NCBI GenBank assembly: GCA_964019135.1
Contig: OZ025255.1
Coordinates: forward strand, 1,178,001 to 1,242,000
Source of the DNA: Arenicola marina
Lineage: Eukaryota > Annelida > Polychaeta > Arenicolidae
DNA: 64,000 bases
Direction of reading: 5' to 3'
A model generated the notes under the pieces. It searched no databases. It had not been told where the DNA came from and saw only the letters and a program-made list of their open reading frames with translations. Positions within the stretch are counted from its first letter, which is position 1. Every line of letters begins with the position of its first letter. Shown piece by piece: positions 26,900 to 39,604 of this stretch. A program made the translations under genes and the position numbers.

Positions 26900-27817
26900 T
26901 GTATAATGTAGTGGTGTGAGTGGTGTATAATATGGTGGTGTAAGTGGTGTATAATATGGCGGTGTGAGTGGTACATAATGTGGTGGTGTAAGTGGTGTAA
27001 AATGTGGTTCTGTAAGTGGTGTAAAATGTGGTGGTGTGAGTGGTACATAATGTGGAGGTGTGAGTGGTATATAATGTGGTGGTGTGAGTGGTACATAATG
27101 TGGTGGTGTGAGTGGTACATAATGTGGTGCTGTGAGTGATACATTATGTGGTGGTGTGAGTGGTGTATAATGTGGTGGTGTGAGTGGTACATATTGTGGT
27201 GGTGTGAGCGGTACATAATGTGGTGGTGTGAGTGGTACATAATGTGATGGTGCGAGTGATACATAATGTGGTGGTGTGAGTGATACATAATGTGATGGTG
27301 TGAGTGGTATATGATGTGGTGGTGTGAGTGGTACATAATGTGGTGGTGTAAGTGGTGTATAATGTGGTGGTGTGAGTGGTACATAATGTGGTGGTGTGAG
27401 TGGTATATAATGTGGTGGTGTGAGAGGTGTGTAATGTGGTGGTGTAAGTGGTGTATAATGTGGTGGTGTGAGTGGTACATAATGTGGTGGTGTACGTTGT
27501 ATGTAATGTGGTGGTGTGAGTGGTACATAATGTGGAGGTGTGAGTGATACATAATGTGGTGGTGTGAGTGATACATAATGTGGAGGTGTGAGTGGTACAT
27601 AATGTGGTGGTGTGAGTGGTGCATAATGTGGTGGTGCGAGTGGTACATAATGTGGTGGTGTGAGTGATACATAATGTAGTGGTTTGAGTGATACATAATG
27701 TGGTGGTGTGAGTGGCATATAATGTGGTGGTGTGAGTGATACATAATGTGAAGGTGCGAGTGGTAAATAATGTGGTGGTGTAAGTGGTATATAATGTGGT
27801 GGTGTGAGCGTTGTATA
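26900..27817 (+). repeat. Partial block A ending
   Basis: Matches the end of A1 at a constant shift of 21,939 bp (5,372/27,311, 5,879/27,818). It includes GTACATATTGTGG near 27,188, GTATATGATG near 27,308, GAGAGGTGTG near 27,423 and GTACGTTGTATG near 27,492. Only the last part of block A is present, directly followed by B2, so the A-then-B order is kept. A GTGGTTCTGTAAG variant near 27,006 is private to this copy. Confidence 0.8.
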
Positions 27818-30642
27818 ATGTGGTGGTGTAGTGGTGTATAGTGTGGTGGTGTGAGTGGTACATAATGTGGTGGCGTGAGTGGTGTATAATGTGGTGGTGT
27901 GAGTGGTACATAATGTGGTGGTGTAAGTGGTGTATAATGTGGTGCTGTAAGTGGTACATAATGTGGTGGTGTGAGTGGTACATAATGTGGTGGTGTAAGT
28001 GGTACATAATGTGGTGGTGTGAGTGGTGTATAATGTGGTGTTGTAAGTGGTGTATAATGTGGCGGTGTAAGTTGTGTATAATGTGGTGGTGTAAGTGGTG
28101 GTGGTGTGAGTGATACATAATGTGGTGGTGTAAGTAGTGTATAATGTGGTGGTGTGAGTGATACATAATGTGGTGGTGTGAGTGGTACATAATGTGGTGG
28201 TGTAAGTGGTCTATAATGTGGCGGTGTAAGTGGTGTATAATGTGGTGGTGTGAGTGATACATAATGTGGTGGTGTAAGTTGTGTATAATGTGGTGGTGTG
28301 AGTGGTACATAATGTGGTGTTGTAAGTGGTGTATAATGTGGTGGTGTGAGTGGTATATAATGTGGTGGTGTAAGTGGTATATAATGTGGTGGTGTAAGTG
28401 GTGTATAATGTAGTGGTGTGAGTGGTGTATAATATGGTGGTGTAAGTGGTGTATAATATGGCGGTGTGAGTGGTACATAATGTGGTGGTGTAAGTGGTAC
28501 ATAATGTGGTGGTGTGAGTGGTGTATAATGTGGTGTTGTAAGTGGTGTATAATGTGGCGGTGTAAGTTGTGTATAATGTGGTGGTGTAAGTGGTGGTGGT
28601 GTGAGTGATACATAATGTGGTGGTGTAAGTATTGTATAATGTGGTGGTGTGAGTGATACGTAATGTGGTGGTGTGAGTGGTACATAATGTGGTGGTGTAA
28701 GTGGTCTATACTGTGGCGGTGTAAGTGGTGTATAATGTGGTGGTGTGAGTGATACATAATGTGGTGGTGTAAGTTGTGTATAATGTAGTGGTGTGAGTGG
28801 TGTATAATATGGTGGTGTAAGTGGTGTATAATATGGCGGTGTGAGTGGTACATAATGTGGTGGTGTAAGTGGTGTAAAATGTGGTGGTGTAAGTGGTGTA
28901 AAATGTGGTGGTGTGAGTGGTACATAATGTGGAGGTGTGAGTGGTATATAATGTGGTGGTGTGAGTGATACATAATGTGAAGGTGTGAGTGGTAAATAAT
29001 GTGGTGGTGTAAGTGGTATATAATGTGGTGGTGTGAGTGTTGTATAATGTGGTGGTGTAGTGGTGTATAGTGTGGTGGTGTGAGTGGTACATAATGTGGT
29101 GGCGTAAGTGGTGTATAATGTGGTGGTGTGAGTGGTACATAATGTGGTGGTGTAAGTGGTGTATAATGTGGTGCTGTAAGTGGTACATAATGTGGTGGTG
29201 TGAGTGGTACATAATGTGGTGGTGTAAGTGGTACATAATGTGGTGGTGTGAGTGGTGTATAATGTGGTGTTGTAAGTGGTGTATAATGTGGCGGTGTAAG
29301 TTGTGTATAATGTGGTGGTGTAAGTGGTGGTGGTGTGAGTGATACATAATGTGGTGGTGTAAGTAGTGTATAATGTGGTGGTGTGAGTGATACATAATGT
29401 GGTGGTGTGAGTGGTACATAATGTGGTGGTGTAAGTGGTCTATAATGTGGCGGTGTAAGTGGTGTATAATGTGGTGGTGTGAATGATACATAATGTGGTG
29501 GTGTAAGTTGTGTATAATGTGGTGGTGTGAGTGGTACATAATGTGGTGTTGTAAGTGGTGTATAATGTGGTGGTGTGAGTGGTATATAATGTGGTGGTGT
29601 GAGTGGTATATAATGTGGTGGTGTAAGTGGTGTATAATGTAGTGGTGTGAGTGGTGTATAATATGGTGGTGTAAGTGGTGTATAATATGGCGGTGTGAGT
29701 GGTACATAATGTGGTGGTGTAAGTGGTGTAAAATGTGGTGTTGTAAGTGGTGTAAAATGTGGTGGTGTGAGTGGTACATAATGTGGAGGTGTGAGTGGTA
29801 TATAATGTGGTGGTGTGAGTGGTACATAATGTGGTGGTGTGAGTGGTACATAATGTGGTGGTGTGAGTGATACATTATGTGGTGGTGTGAGTGGTGTATA
29901 ATGTGGGGGTGTGAGTGGTACATAATGTGGTGGTGTGAGCGGTACATAATGTGGTGGTGTGAGTGGTGCATAATGTGATGGTGCGAGTGATACATAATGT
30001 GGTGGTGTGAGTGATACATAATGTGATGGTGTGAGCGGTATATGATGTGGTGGTGTGAGTGATACATAATGTAGTGGTTTGAGTGATACATAATGTGAAG
30101 GTGCGAGTGGTAAATAATGTGGTGGTGTAAGTGGTATATAATGTGGTGGTGTGAGTGTTGTATAATGTGGTGGTGTAGTGGTGTATAGTGTGGTGGTGTG
30201 AGTGGTGCATAATGTGGTGGCGTAAGTGGTGTATAATGTGGTGGTGTGAGTGGTACATAATGTGGTGGTGTAAGTGGTGTATAATGTGGTGCTGTAAGTG
30301 GTACATAATGTGGTGGTGTGAGTGGTACATAATGTGGTGGTGTAAGTGGTACATAATGTGGTGGTGTGAGTGGTGTATAATGTGGTGTTGTAAGTGGTGT
30401 ATAATGTGGCGGTGTAAGTTGTGTATAATGTGGTGGTGTAAGTGGTGGTGGTGTGAGTGATACATAATGTGGTGGTGTAAGTAGTGTATAATGTGGTGGT
30501 GTGAGTGATACATAATGTGGTGGTGTGAGTGGTACATAATGTGGTGGTGTAAGTGGTCTATAATGTGGCGGTGTAAGTGGTGTAAAATGTGGTGGTGTGA
30601 GTGGTACATAATGTGGAGGTGTGAGTGGTATATAATGTGGTG
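27818..30642 (+). repeat. Block B copy 2 (B2)
   Basis: Matches B3 at a constant shift of 11,787 bp (27,818/39,605, 28,608/40,395, 29,047/40,834, 30,165/41,952). It matches B4 at 21,296 and then 21,272 bp, the change reflecting one monomer missing in B4. It has three 23-bp monomers (27,818, 29,047, 30,165) and four fused monomers (ends 28,113, 28,608, 29,342, 30,460). Diagnostic variants are GTAAGTATTGTATAATG near 28,624, GTCTATACTG near 28,704, GTGAATGATAC near 29,481 and GTGGGGGTGTGAG near 29,904. Confidence 0.87.
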
Positions 30643-33600
30643 GTGTGAGTGGTACATAATGTGGTGGTGTGAGTGGCACATAATGTGATGGTGCGAGTGA
30701 TACATAATGTGGTGGTGTGAGTGATACATAATGTGATGGTGTGAGTGGTATATAATGTGGTGGTGTGAGTGGTACATAATGTGGTGGTGTAAGTGGTGTA
30801 TAATGTGGTGGTGTGAGTGGTACATAATGTGGTGGTGTGAGTGGTATATAATGTGGTGGTGTGAGTGGTGTGTAATGCGGTGGTGTAAGTGGTGTATAAT
30901 GTGGTGGTGTGAGTGGTACATAATGTGGTGGTGTAAGTGGTATATAATGTGGTGGTGTGAGTGGTACATGATGTGGAGGTGTGAGTGATACATAATGTGG
31001 TGGTGTGAGTGATACATAATGTGGAGGTGTGAGTGGTACATAATGTGGTGGTGTGAGTGGTGCATAATGTGGTGGTGTGAGTGATACATAATGTGGAGGT
31101 GTGAGTGGTACATAATGTGGTGGTGTGAGTGGTATATAATGTGGTGGTGTGAGTGTTGTATAATGTGGTGGTGTAAGTGGTGTATAATGTGATGGTGTGA
31201 GTGGTACATAATGCGGTGGTGTAAGTGGTATATAATGTGGTGGTATGAGTGGTATATAATGTGGTGGTGTGAGTGGTGTATAATGTGGTGGTGTGAGTGG
31301 TGTATAATGTGTTGGTGTGAGTGGTATATAATGTGGTGGTGTGAGTTGTATATAATGTGGTGGTGTGAGTGTTATATAATGTGGTGGTGTGAGTGATATA
31401 TAATGTGGTGGTGTGAGTGGTACATAATGTGGTGGTGTGAGTGGTACATAATGTGGTGGTGTGAGTGGTGTATAATAAGGTGGTGTGAGTGATACATAAT
31501 GTGGTGGTGTGAGTGGTATATAATGTGGAGGTGTGAGTGGTACATAATGTGGTGGTGCGAGTGATACATAATGTGGTGGTGTGAGTGGTACATAATGTGG
31601 TGGTGTAAGAGGTGTATAATGTGGTGGTGTGAGTGGTACATAATGTGGTGGTGTGAGTGGTGTATAATGTGGTGGTGTAAGTGGTGTATAATGTGGTGGC
31701 GTAAGTGGTGTATAATGTAGTGGTGTGAGTGGTACATAATGTGGTGGTGCAAGTGGTGTATAATGTGGTGCTGTAAGTGGTACATAATGTGGTGGTGTGA
31801 GTGGTACATAATGTGGTGGTGTAAGTGGTACATAATATGGTGCTGTAAGTGGTGTATAATATGGCGGTGTGAGTGGTACATAATGTGGTGGTGTGAGTGG
31901 TACATAATGTGGTGGTGTGAGTGGTATATAATGTGGTGGTGTGAGTGATACATAATGTGAAGGTGCGAGTGGTAAATAATGTGGTGGTGTAAGTGGTATA
32001 TAATGTGGTGGTGTGAGTGTTGTATAATGTGGTGGTGTAGTGGTGTATAGTGTGGTGGTGTGAGTGGTACATAATGTGGTGGTGTAAGTGGTGTATAATG
32101 TGGTGCTGTAAGTGGTACATAATGTGGTGGTGTGAGTGGTACATAATGTGGTGGTGTAAGTGGTACATAATGTGGTGGTGTGAGTGGTGTATAATGTGGT
32201 GTTGTAAGTGGTGTATAATGTGGCGGTGTAAGTTGTGTATAATGTGGTGGTGTAAGTGGTGGTGGTGTGAGTGATACATAATGTGGTGGTGTAAGTAGTG
32301 TATAATGTGGTGGTGTGAGTGATACATAATGTGGTGGTGTGAGTGGTACATAATGTGGTGGTGTAAGTGGTCTATAATGTGGCGGTGTAAGTGGTGTATA
32401 ATGTGGTGGTGTGAGTGATACATAATGTGGTGGTGTAAGTTGTGTATAATGTGGTGGTGTGAGTGGTACATAATGTGGTGTTGTAAGTGGTGTATAATGT
32501 GGTGGTGTGAGTGGTATATAATGTGGTGGTGTAAGTGGTGTATAATGTAGTGGTGTGAGTGGTGTATAATATGGTGGTGTAAGTGGTGTATAATATGGCG
32601 GTGTGAGTGGTACATAATGTGGTGGTGTAAGTGGTGTAAAATGTGGTGGTGTAAGTGGTGTAAAATGTGGTGGTGTGAGTGGTACATAATGTGGAGGTGT
32701 GAGTGGTATATAATGTGGTGGTGTGAGTGGTACATAATGTGGTGGTGTGAGTGGTACATAATGTGACGGTGCGAGTGATACATAATGTGGTGGTGTGAGT
32801 GATACATAATGTGATGGTGTGAGTGGTATATAATGTGGTGGTGTGAGTGGTACATAATGTGGTGGTGTAAGTGGTGTATAATGTGGTGGTGTGAGTGGTA
32901 CATAATGTGGTGGTGTGAGTGGTATATAATGTGGTGGTGTGAGTGATACATAATGTGGTGGTTTGAGTGATACATAATGTGGTGGTGTGAGTGGTATATA
33001 ATGTGGTGGTGTGAGTGATACATAAGGTGGAGGTGTGAGTGGTACATAATGTGGTGGTGTGAGTGGTATATAATGTGGTGGTGTGAGTGTTGTATAATGT
33101 GGTGGTGTAAGTGGTGTATAATGTGGTGGTGTGAGTGGTACATAATGCGGTGGTGTAAGTGGTAAATAATGTGGTGGTGTGAGTGGTGTGTAATATGGTG
33201 GTGTGAGTGATACATAATGTGGTGGTGTGAGTGGTATATAATGTGGAGGTGTGAGTGGTACATAATGTGGTGGTGCGAGTGATACATAATGTGGTGGTGT
33301 GAGTGGTACATAATGTGGTGGTGTAAGAGGTGTGTAATGTGGTGGTGTGAGTGGTACATAATGTGGTGGTGTGAGTGGTGTATAATGTGGTGGTGTAAGT
33401 GGTGTATAATGTGGTGGCGTAAGTGGTGTATAATGTAGTGGTGTGAGTGGTACATAATGTGGTGGTGTAAGTGGTGTATAATGTGGTGCTGTAAGTGGTA
33501 CATAATGTGGTGGTGTGAGTGGTGCATAATGTGGTGGTGTAAGTGGTACATAATATGGTGGTGTAAGTGGTGTATAATATGGCGGTGTGAGTGGTACATA

Positions 33601-34032
33601 ATGTGGTGGTGTAAGTGGTGTAAAATGTGGTGGTGTAACTGGTGTAAAATGTGGTGGTGTGAGTGGTAAATAATGTGGAGGTGTGAGTGGTATATAATGT
33701 GGTGGTGTGAGTGGTACATAATGTGGTGGTGTGAGTGGTACATAATGTGGTGGTGTGAGTGATACATTATGTCGTGGTGTGAGTAGTGTGTAATGTGGTG
33801 GTGTGAGTGGTCCATAATGTGGTGGTGTGAGCGGTACATAATGTGGTGGTGTGAGTGGTACATAATGTGATGGTGCGAGTGACACATAATGTGGTGGTGT
33901 GAGTGATACATAATGTGATGGTGTGAGTGGTATATAATGTGGTGGTGTGAGTGGTACATAATGTGGTGGTGTAAGTGGTGTATAATGTGGTGGTGTGAGT
34001 GATACATAATGTGGTGGTGTGAGTGGTATATC

Positions 34033-34049
34033 ATGTGGTGGTGTGTGTA
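34033..34049 (+). repeat. 17-bp monomer (7-bp loss) in A2
   Basis: Same 17-bp monomer in the same variant context as at 3,607 (shift 30,426), so it was inherited through block duplication or conversion and is not an independent event. Confidence 0.92.
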
Positions 34050-34940
34050 ATGTGGTGGTGTAAGTGGTGTATAATGTGGTGGTGTGAGTGGTACATAATG
34101 TGGTGGTGTACGTGGTATGTAATGTGGTGGTGTGAGTCGTACATAATGTGGAGGTGTGAGTGATACATAATGTGGTGGTGTGAGTGATACATAATGTGGA
34201 GGTGTGAGTGGTACATAATGTGGTGGTGTGAGTGGTGCATAATGTGGCGGTGCGAGTGGTACATAATGTGGTGGTGTGAGTGATACATAATGTAGTGGTT
34301 TGAGTGATACATAATGTGGTGGTGTGAGTGGTATATAATGTGGTGGTGTGAGTGATACATAATGTGAAGGTGTGAGTGGTAAATAATGTGGTGGTGTAAG
34401 TGGTATATAATGTGGTGGTGTGAGTGTTGTATAATGTGGTGGTGTAGTGGTGTATAATGCGGTGGTGTGAATGGTACATAATGCGGTGGTGTAAGTGGTA
34501 TGTAATGTGGTGGTATGAGTGGTATATAATGCGGTGGTGTGAGTGGTGTATAATGTGGTGGTGTGAGTGGTGTATAATGTGGTGGTGTGAGTGGTATATA
34601 ATGTGGTGGTGTGAGTGGTATATAATGTGGTGGTGTGAGTGATATATAATGTGGTGGTGTGAGTGGTACATAATGTGGTGGTGTGAGTGGTACATAATGT
34701 GGTGGTGTGAGTGGTGTATAATATGGTGGGGTGAGTGATACATAATTTGGTGGTGTGAGTGGTATATAATGTGGAGGTGTGAGTGGTACATAATGTGGTG
34801 GTGCGAGTGATACATAATGTGGTGGTGTGAGTTTTATATAATGTGGAGGTGTGAGTGGTACATAATGTGGTGGTGTGAGTGGTATACAATGTGGAGGTGT
34901 GAGTGGTACATAATGTGGTGATGTGAGTGATACATAATGT

Positions 34941-37292
34941 GATGGTGTGAGTGGTATATAATGTGGAGGTGTGAGTGGTACATAATGTGGTTTTGTGAGT
35001 GGTACATAATGTGGTGGTGTGAGTGGTATATAATGTGGTGGTGTGAGTGATACATAGCGTGGTGGTGTGAGTGGTACATAATGTGGTGGTGTGAGTGGTA
35101 CATGATGTGGAGGAGTGAGTGGTATATAATGTGGTGGTGTGAGTGGTACATAATGTGGTGGTGTGAGTGGTATATAATGTGGTGGTGTGAGTGGTACATA
35201 ATGTGGTGGTGTGAGTGGTACATAATGTGGTGGTGTGAGTGATATATAATGTGGTGGTGTGAGTGGTATGTAATGTGGTGGTGTAAGAGGTGTATAATGT
35301 GGTGGTGTGAGTGGTATATAATGTGGTGGTGTGACTGGTATATAATGTGGTGGGGTGAGTGTTACATAATGTGGTGGCGTGAGTGGTACATAATGTGGTG
35401 CTGTGAGTGGTGTAAAATGTGGTGGTGTAAGTGGTGTATAATATGGCGGTGTGAGTGGTACATAATGTGGTGGTGTAAGTGGTGTAAAATGTGGTGGTGT
35501 AAGTGGTGTAAAATGTGGTGGTGTGAGTGGTACATAATGTGGAGGTGTGAGTGGTATATAATGTGGTGGTGTGAGTGGTACATAATGTGGTGGTGTGAGT
35601 GGTACATAATGTGGTGCTGTGAGTGATACATTATGTGGTGGTGTGAGTGGTGTATAATGTGGTGGTGTGAGTGGTACATATTGTGGTGGTGTGAGCGGTA
35701 CATAATGTGGTGGTGTGAGTGGTACATAATGTGATGGTGCGAGTGATACATAATGTGGTGGTGTGAGTGATACATAATGTGATGGTGTGAGTGGTATATG
35801 ATGTGGTGGTGTGAGTGGTACATAATGTGGTGGTGTAAGTGGTGTATAATGTGGTGGTGTGAGTGGTACATAATGTGGTGGTGTGAGTGGTATATAATGT
35901 GGTGGTGTGAGAGGTGTGTAATGTGGTGGTGTAAGTGGTGTATAATGTGGTGGTGTGAGTGGTACATAATGTGGTGGTGTACGTTGTATGTAATGTGGTG
36001 GTGTGAGTGGTACATAATGTGGAGGTGTGAGTGATACATAATGTGGTGGTGTGAGTGATACATAATGTGGAGGTGTGAGTGGTACATAATGTGGTGGTGT
36101 GAGTGGTGCATAATGTGATGGTGTGAGTGGTATATAATGTGGAGGTGTGAGTGGTACATAATGTGGTTTTGTGAGTGGTACATAATGTGGTGGTGTGAGT
36201 GGTATATAATGTGGTGGTGTGAGTGATACATAGCGTGGTGGTGTGAGTGGTACATAATGTGGTGGTGTGAGTGGTACATGATGTGGAGGAGTGAGTGGTA
36301 TATAATGTGGTGGTGTGAGTGGTACATAATGTGGTGGTGTGAGTGGTATATAATGTGGTGGTGTGAGTGGTACATAATGTGGTGGTGTGAGTGGTACATA
36401 ATGTGGTGGTGTGAGTGATATATAATGTGGTGGTGTGAGTGGTATGTAATGTGGTGGTGTAAGAGGTGTATAATGTGGTGGTGTGAGTGGTATATAATGT
36501 GGTGGTGTGACTGGTATATAATGTGGTGGGGTGAGTGTTACATAATGTGGTGGCGTGAGTGGTACATAATGTGGTGCTGTGAGTGGTGTAAAATGTGGTG
36601 GTGTAAGTGGTGTATAATATGGCGGTGTGAGTGGTACATAATGTGGTGGTGTAAGTGGTGTAAAATGTGGTGGTGTAAGTGGTGTAAAATGTGGTGGTGT
36701 GAGTGGTACATAATGTGGAGGTGTGAGTGGTATATAATGTGGTGGTGTGAGTGGTACATAATGTGGTGGTGTGAGTGGTACATAATGTGGTGCTGTGAGT
36801 GATACATTATGTGGTGGTGTGAGTGGTGTATAATGTGGTGGTGTGAGTGGTACATATTGTGGTGGTGTGAGCGGTACATAATGTGGTGGTGTGAGTGGTA
36901 CATAATGTGATGGTGCGAGTGATACATAATGTGGTGGTGTGAGTGATACATAATGTGATGGTGTGAGTGGTATATGATGTGGTGGTGTGAGTGGTACATA
37001 ATGTGGTGGTGTAAGTGGTGTATAATGTGGTGGTGTGAGTGGTACATAATGTGGTGGTGTGAGTGGTATATAATGTGGTGGTGTGAGAGGTGTGTAATGT
37101 GGTGGTGTAAGTGGTGTATAATGTGGTGGTGTGAGTGGTACATAATGTGGTGGTGTACGTTGTATGTAATGTGGTGGTGTGAGTGGTACATAATGTGGAG
37201 GTGTGAGTGATACATAATGTGGTGGTGTGAGTGATACATAATGTGGAGGTGTGAGTGGTACATAATGTGGTGGTGTGAGTGGTGCATAATGT
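34941..37292 (+). repeat. 1,176-bp (49-monomer) tandem duplication inside A2
   Basis: The segment starting at 34,941 is repeated from 36,117. The TACATAGCG variant occurs at 35,051 and 36,227, the AAGAGGTGT variant at 35,284 and 36,460, and further landmarks at 35,798 and 36,974, all 1,176 bp apart. No length-variant monomer lies inside, so the period is exactly 49 x 24. The junction reads GTGCATAATG then GATGGTGTG. The first copy also starts with GATGGTGTG, where A1, A3 and A4 have GTGGTGTG, so both ends carry the same junction variant. Confidence 0.9.
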
Positions 37293-39052
37293 GGTGGTGC
37301 GAGTGGTACATAATGTGGTGGTGTGAGTGATACATAATGTAGTGGTTTGAGTGATACATAATGTGGTGGTGTGAGTGGCATATAATGTGGTGGTGTGAGT
37401 GATACATAATGTGAAGGTGCGAGTGGTAAATAATGTGGTGGTGTAAGTGGTATATAATGTGGTGGTGTGAGTGTTGTATAATGTGGTGGTGTAGTGGTGT
37501 ATAGTGTGGTGGTGTGAGTGGTACATAATGTGGTGGCGTGAGTGGTGTATAATGTGGTGGTGTGAGTGGTACATAATGTGGTGGTGTAAGTGGTGTATAA
37601 TGTGGTGCTGTAAGTGGTACATAATGTGGTGGTGTGAGTGGTACATAATGTGGTGGTGTAAGTGGTAAATAATGTGGTGGTGTGAGTGGTGTATAATGTG
37701 GTGTTGTAAGTGGTGTATAATGTGGCGGTGTAAGTTGTGTATAATGTGGTGGTGTAAGTGGTGGTGGTGTGAGTGATACATAATGTGGTGGTGTAAGTAG
37801 TGTATAATGTGGTGGTGTGAGTGATACATAATGTGGTGGTGTGAGTGGTACATAATGTGGTGGTGTAAGTGGTCTATAATGTGGCGGTGTAAGTGGTGTA
37901 TAATGTGGTGGTGTGAGTGATACATAATGTGGTGGTGTAAGTTGTGTATAATGTGGTGGTGTGAGTGGTACATAATGTGGTGTTGTAAGTGGTGTATAAT
38001 GTGGTGGTGTGAGTGGTATATAATGTGGTGGTGTAAGTGGTGTATAATGTAGTGGTGTGAGTGGTGTATAATATGGTGGTGTAAGTGGTGTATAATATGG
38101 CGGTGTGAGTGGTACATAATGTGGTGGTGAAAGTGGTGTAAAATGTGGTGGTGTAAGTGGTGTAAAATGTGGTGGTGTGAGTGGTACATAATGTGGAGGT
38201 GTGAGTGGTATATAATGTGGTGGTGTGAGTGATACATAATGTGAAGGTGTGAGTGGTAAATAATGTGGTGGTGTAAGTGGTATATAATGTGGTGGTGTGA
38301 GTGTTGTATAATGTGGTGGTGTAGTGGTGTATAGTGTGGTGGTGTGAGTGGTACATAATGTGGTGGCGTAAGTGGTGTATAATGTGGTGGTGTGAGTGGT
38401 ACATAATGTGGTGGTGTAAGTGGTGCATAATGTGGTGCTGTAAGTTGTACATAATGTGGTGGTGTGAGTGGTACATAATGTGGTGGTGTAAGTGGTACAT
38501 AATGTGGTGGTGTGAGTGGTGTATGATGTGGTGGTGTGAGTGGTACATAATGTGGTGGTGTAAGTGGTGTATAATGTGGTGGTGTGAGTGGTACATAATG
38601 TGGTGGTGTGAGTGGTATATAATGTGGTGGTGTGAGAGGTGTGTAATGTGGTGGTGTAAGTGGTGTATAATGTGGTGGTGTGAGTGGTACATAATGTGGT
38701 GGTGTACGTTGTATGTAATGTGGTGGTGTGAGTGGTACATAATGTGGAGGTGTGAGTGATACATAATGTGGTGGTGTGAGTGATACATAATGTGGAGGTG
38801 TGAGTGGTACATAATGTGGTGGTGTGAGTGGTGCATAATGTGGTGGTGCGAGTGGTACATAATGTGGTGGTGTGAGTGATACATAATGTAGTGGTTTGAG
38901 TGATACATAATGTGGTGGTGTGAGTGGCATATAATGTGGTGGTGTGAGTGATACATAATGTGAAGGTGCGAGTGGTAAATAATGTGGTGGTGTAAGTGGT
39001 ATATAATGTGGTGGTGTGAGTGTTGTATAATGTGGTGGTGTAGTGGTGTATA
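36972..39052 (+). repeat. 1,549-bp direct duplication inside A2 (second copy partial)
   Basis: From about 38,521 the sequence jumps back to the variant order seen from 36,972: GTATATGATG or GTGTATGATG start, GAGAGGTGTG, GTACGTTGTATG at 37,154/38,703, GTGGCATATAATG at 37,376/38,925, and the 23-bp monomer at 37,481/39,030. The spacing of 1,549 bp equals 65 monomers minus 11 bases, the two 1-bp losses and one 9-bp loss in the first copy. The second copy ends at 39,052, where about 11 monomers including a fused one are absent. Confidence 0.85.
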
Positions 39053-39604
39053 GTGTGGTGGTGTGAGTGATACATAATGTGGTGGTGTAAGTAGTGTATA
39101 ATGTGGTGGTGTGAGTGATACATAATGTGGTGGTGTGAGTGGTACATAATGTGGTGGTGTAAGTGGTCTATAATGTGGCGGTGTAAGTGGTGTATAATGT
39201 GGTGGTGTGAGTGATACATAATGTGGTGGTGTAAGTTGTGTATAATGTGGTGGTGTGAGTGGTACATAATGTGGTGTTGTAAGTGGTGTATAATGTGGTG
39301 GTGTGAGTGGTATATAATGTGGTGGTGTAAGTGGTGTATAATGTAGTGGTGTGAGTGGTGTATAATATGGTGGTGTAAGTGGTGTATAATATGGCGGTGT
39401 GAGTGGTACATAATGTGGTGGTGTAAGTGGTGTAAAATGTGGTGGTGTAAGTGGTGTAAAATGTGGTGGTGTGAGTGGTACATAATGTGGAGGTGTGAGT
39501 GGTATATAATGTGGTGGTGTGAGTGATACATAATGTGAAGGTGTGAGTGGTAAATAATGTGGTGGTGTAAGTGGTATATAATGTGGTGGTGTGAGTGTTG
39601 TATA

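Larger units (their letters stand above)
30643..39604 (+). repeat. Block A copy 2 (A2), enlarged by internal duplications
   Basis: Matches A1 at a shift of 30,642 bp, then 30,426 after a 9-monomer deficit between about 32,275 and 33,457. A 1,176-bp internal duplication then makes it 31,602, and after a second, 1,549-bp duplication and a small deletion it is 32,896 (6,272/39,168). It contains 23-bp monomers at 32,027, 34,434, 37,481, 38,311 and 39,030 and the 17-bp monomer at 34,033. At several sites where A1 and A3 share a private variant, A2 has the ordinary monomer, for example TATATAATG near 31,925. Confidence 0.85.
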
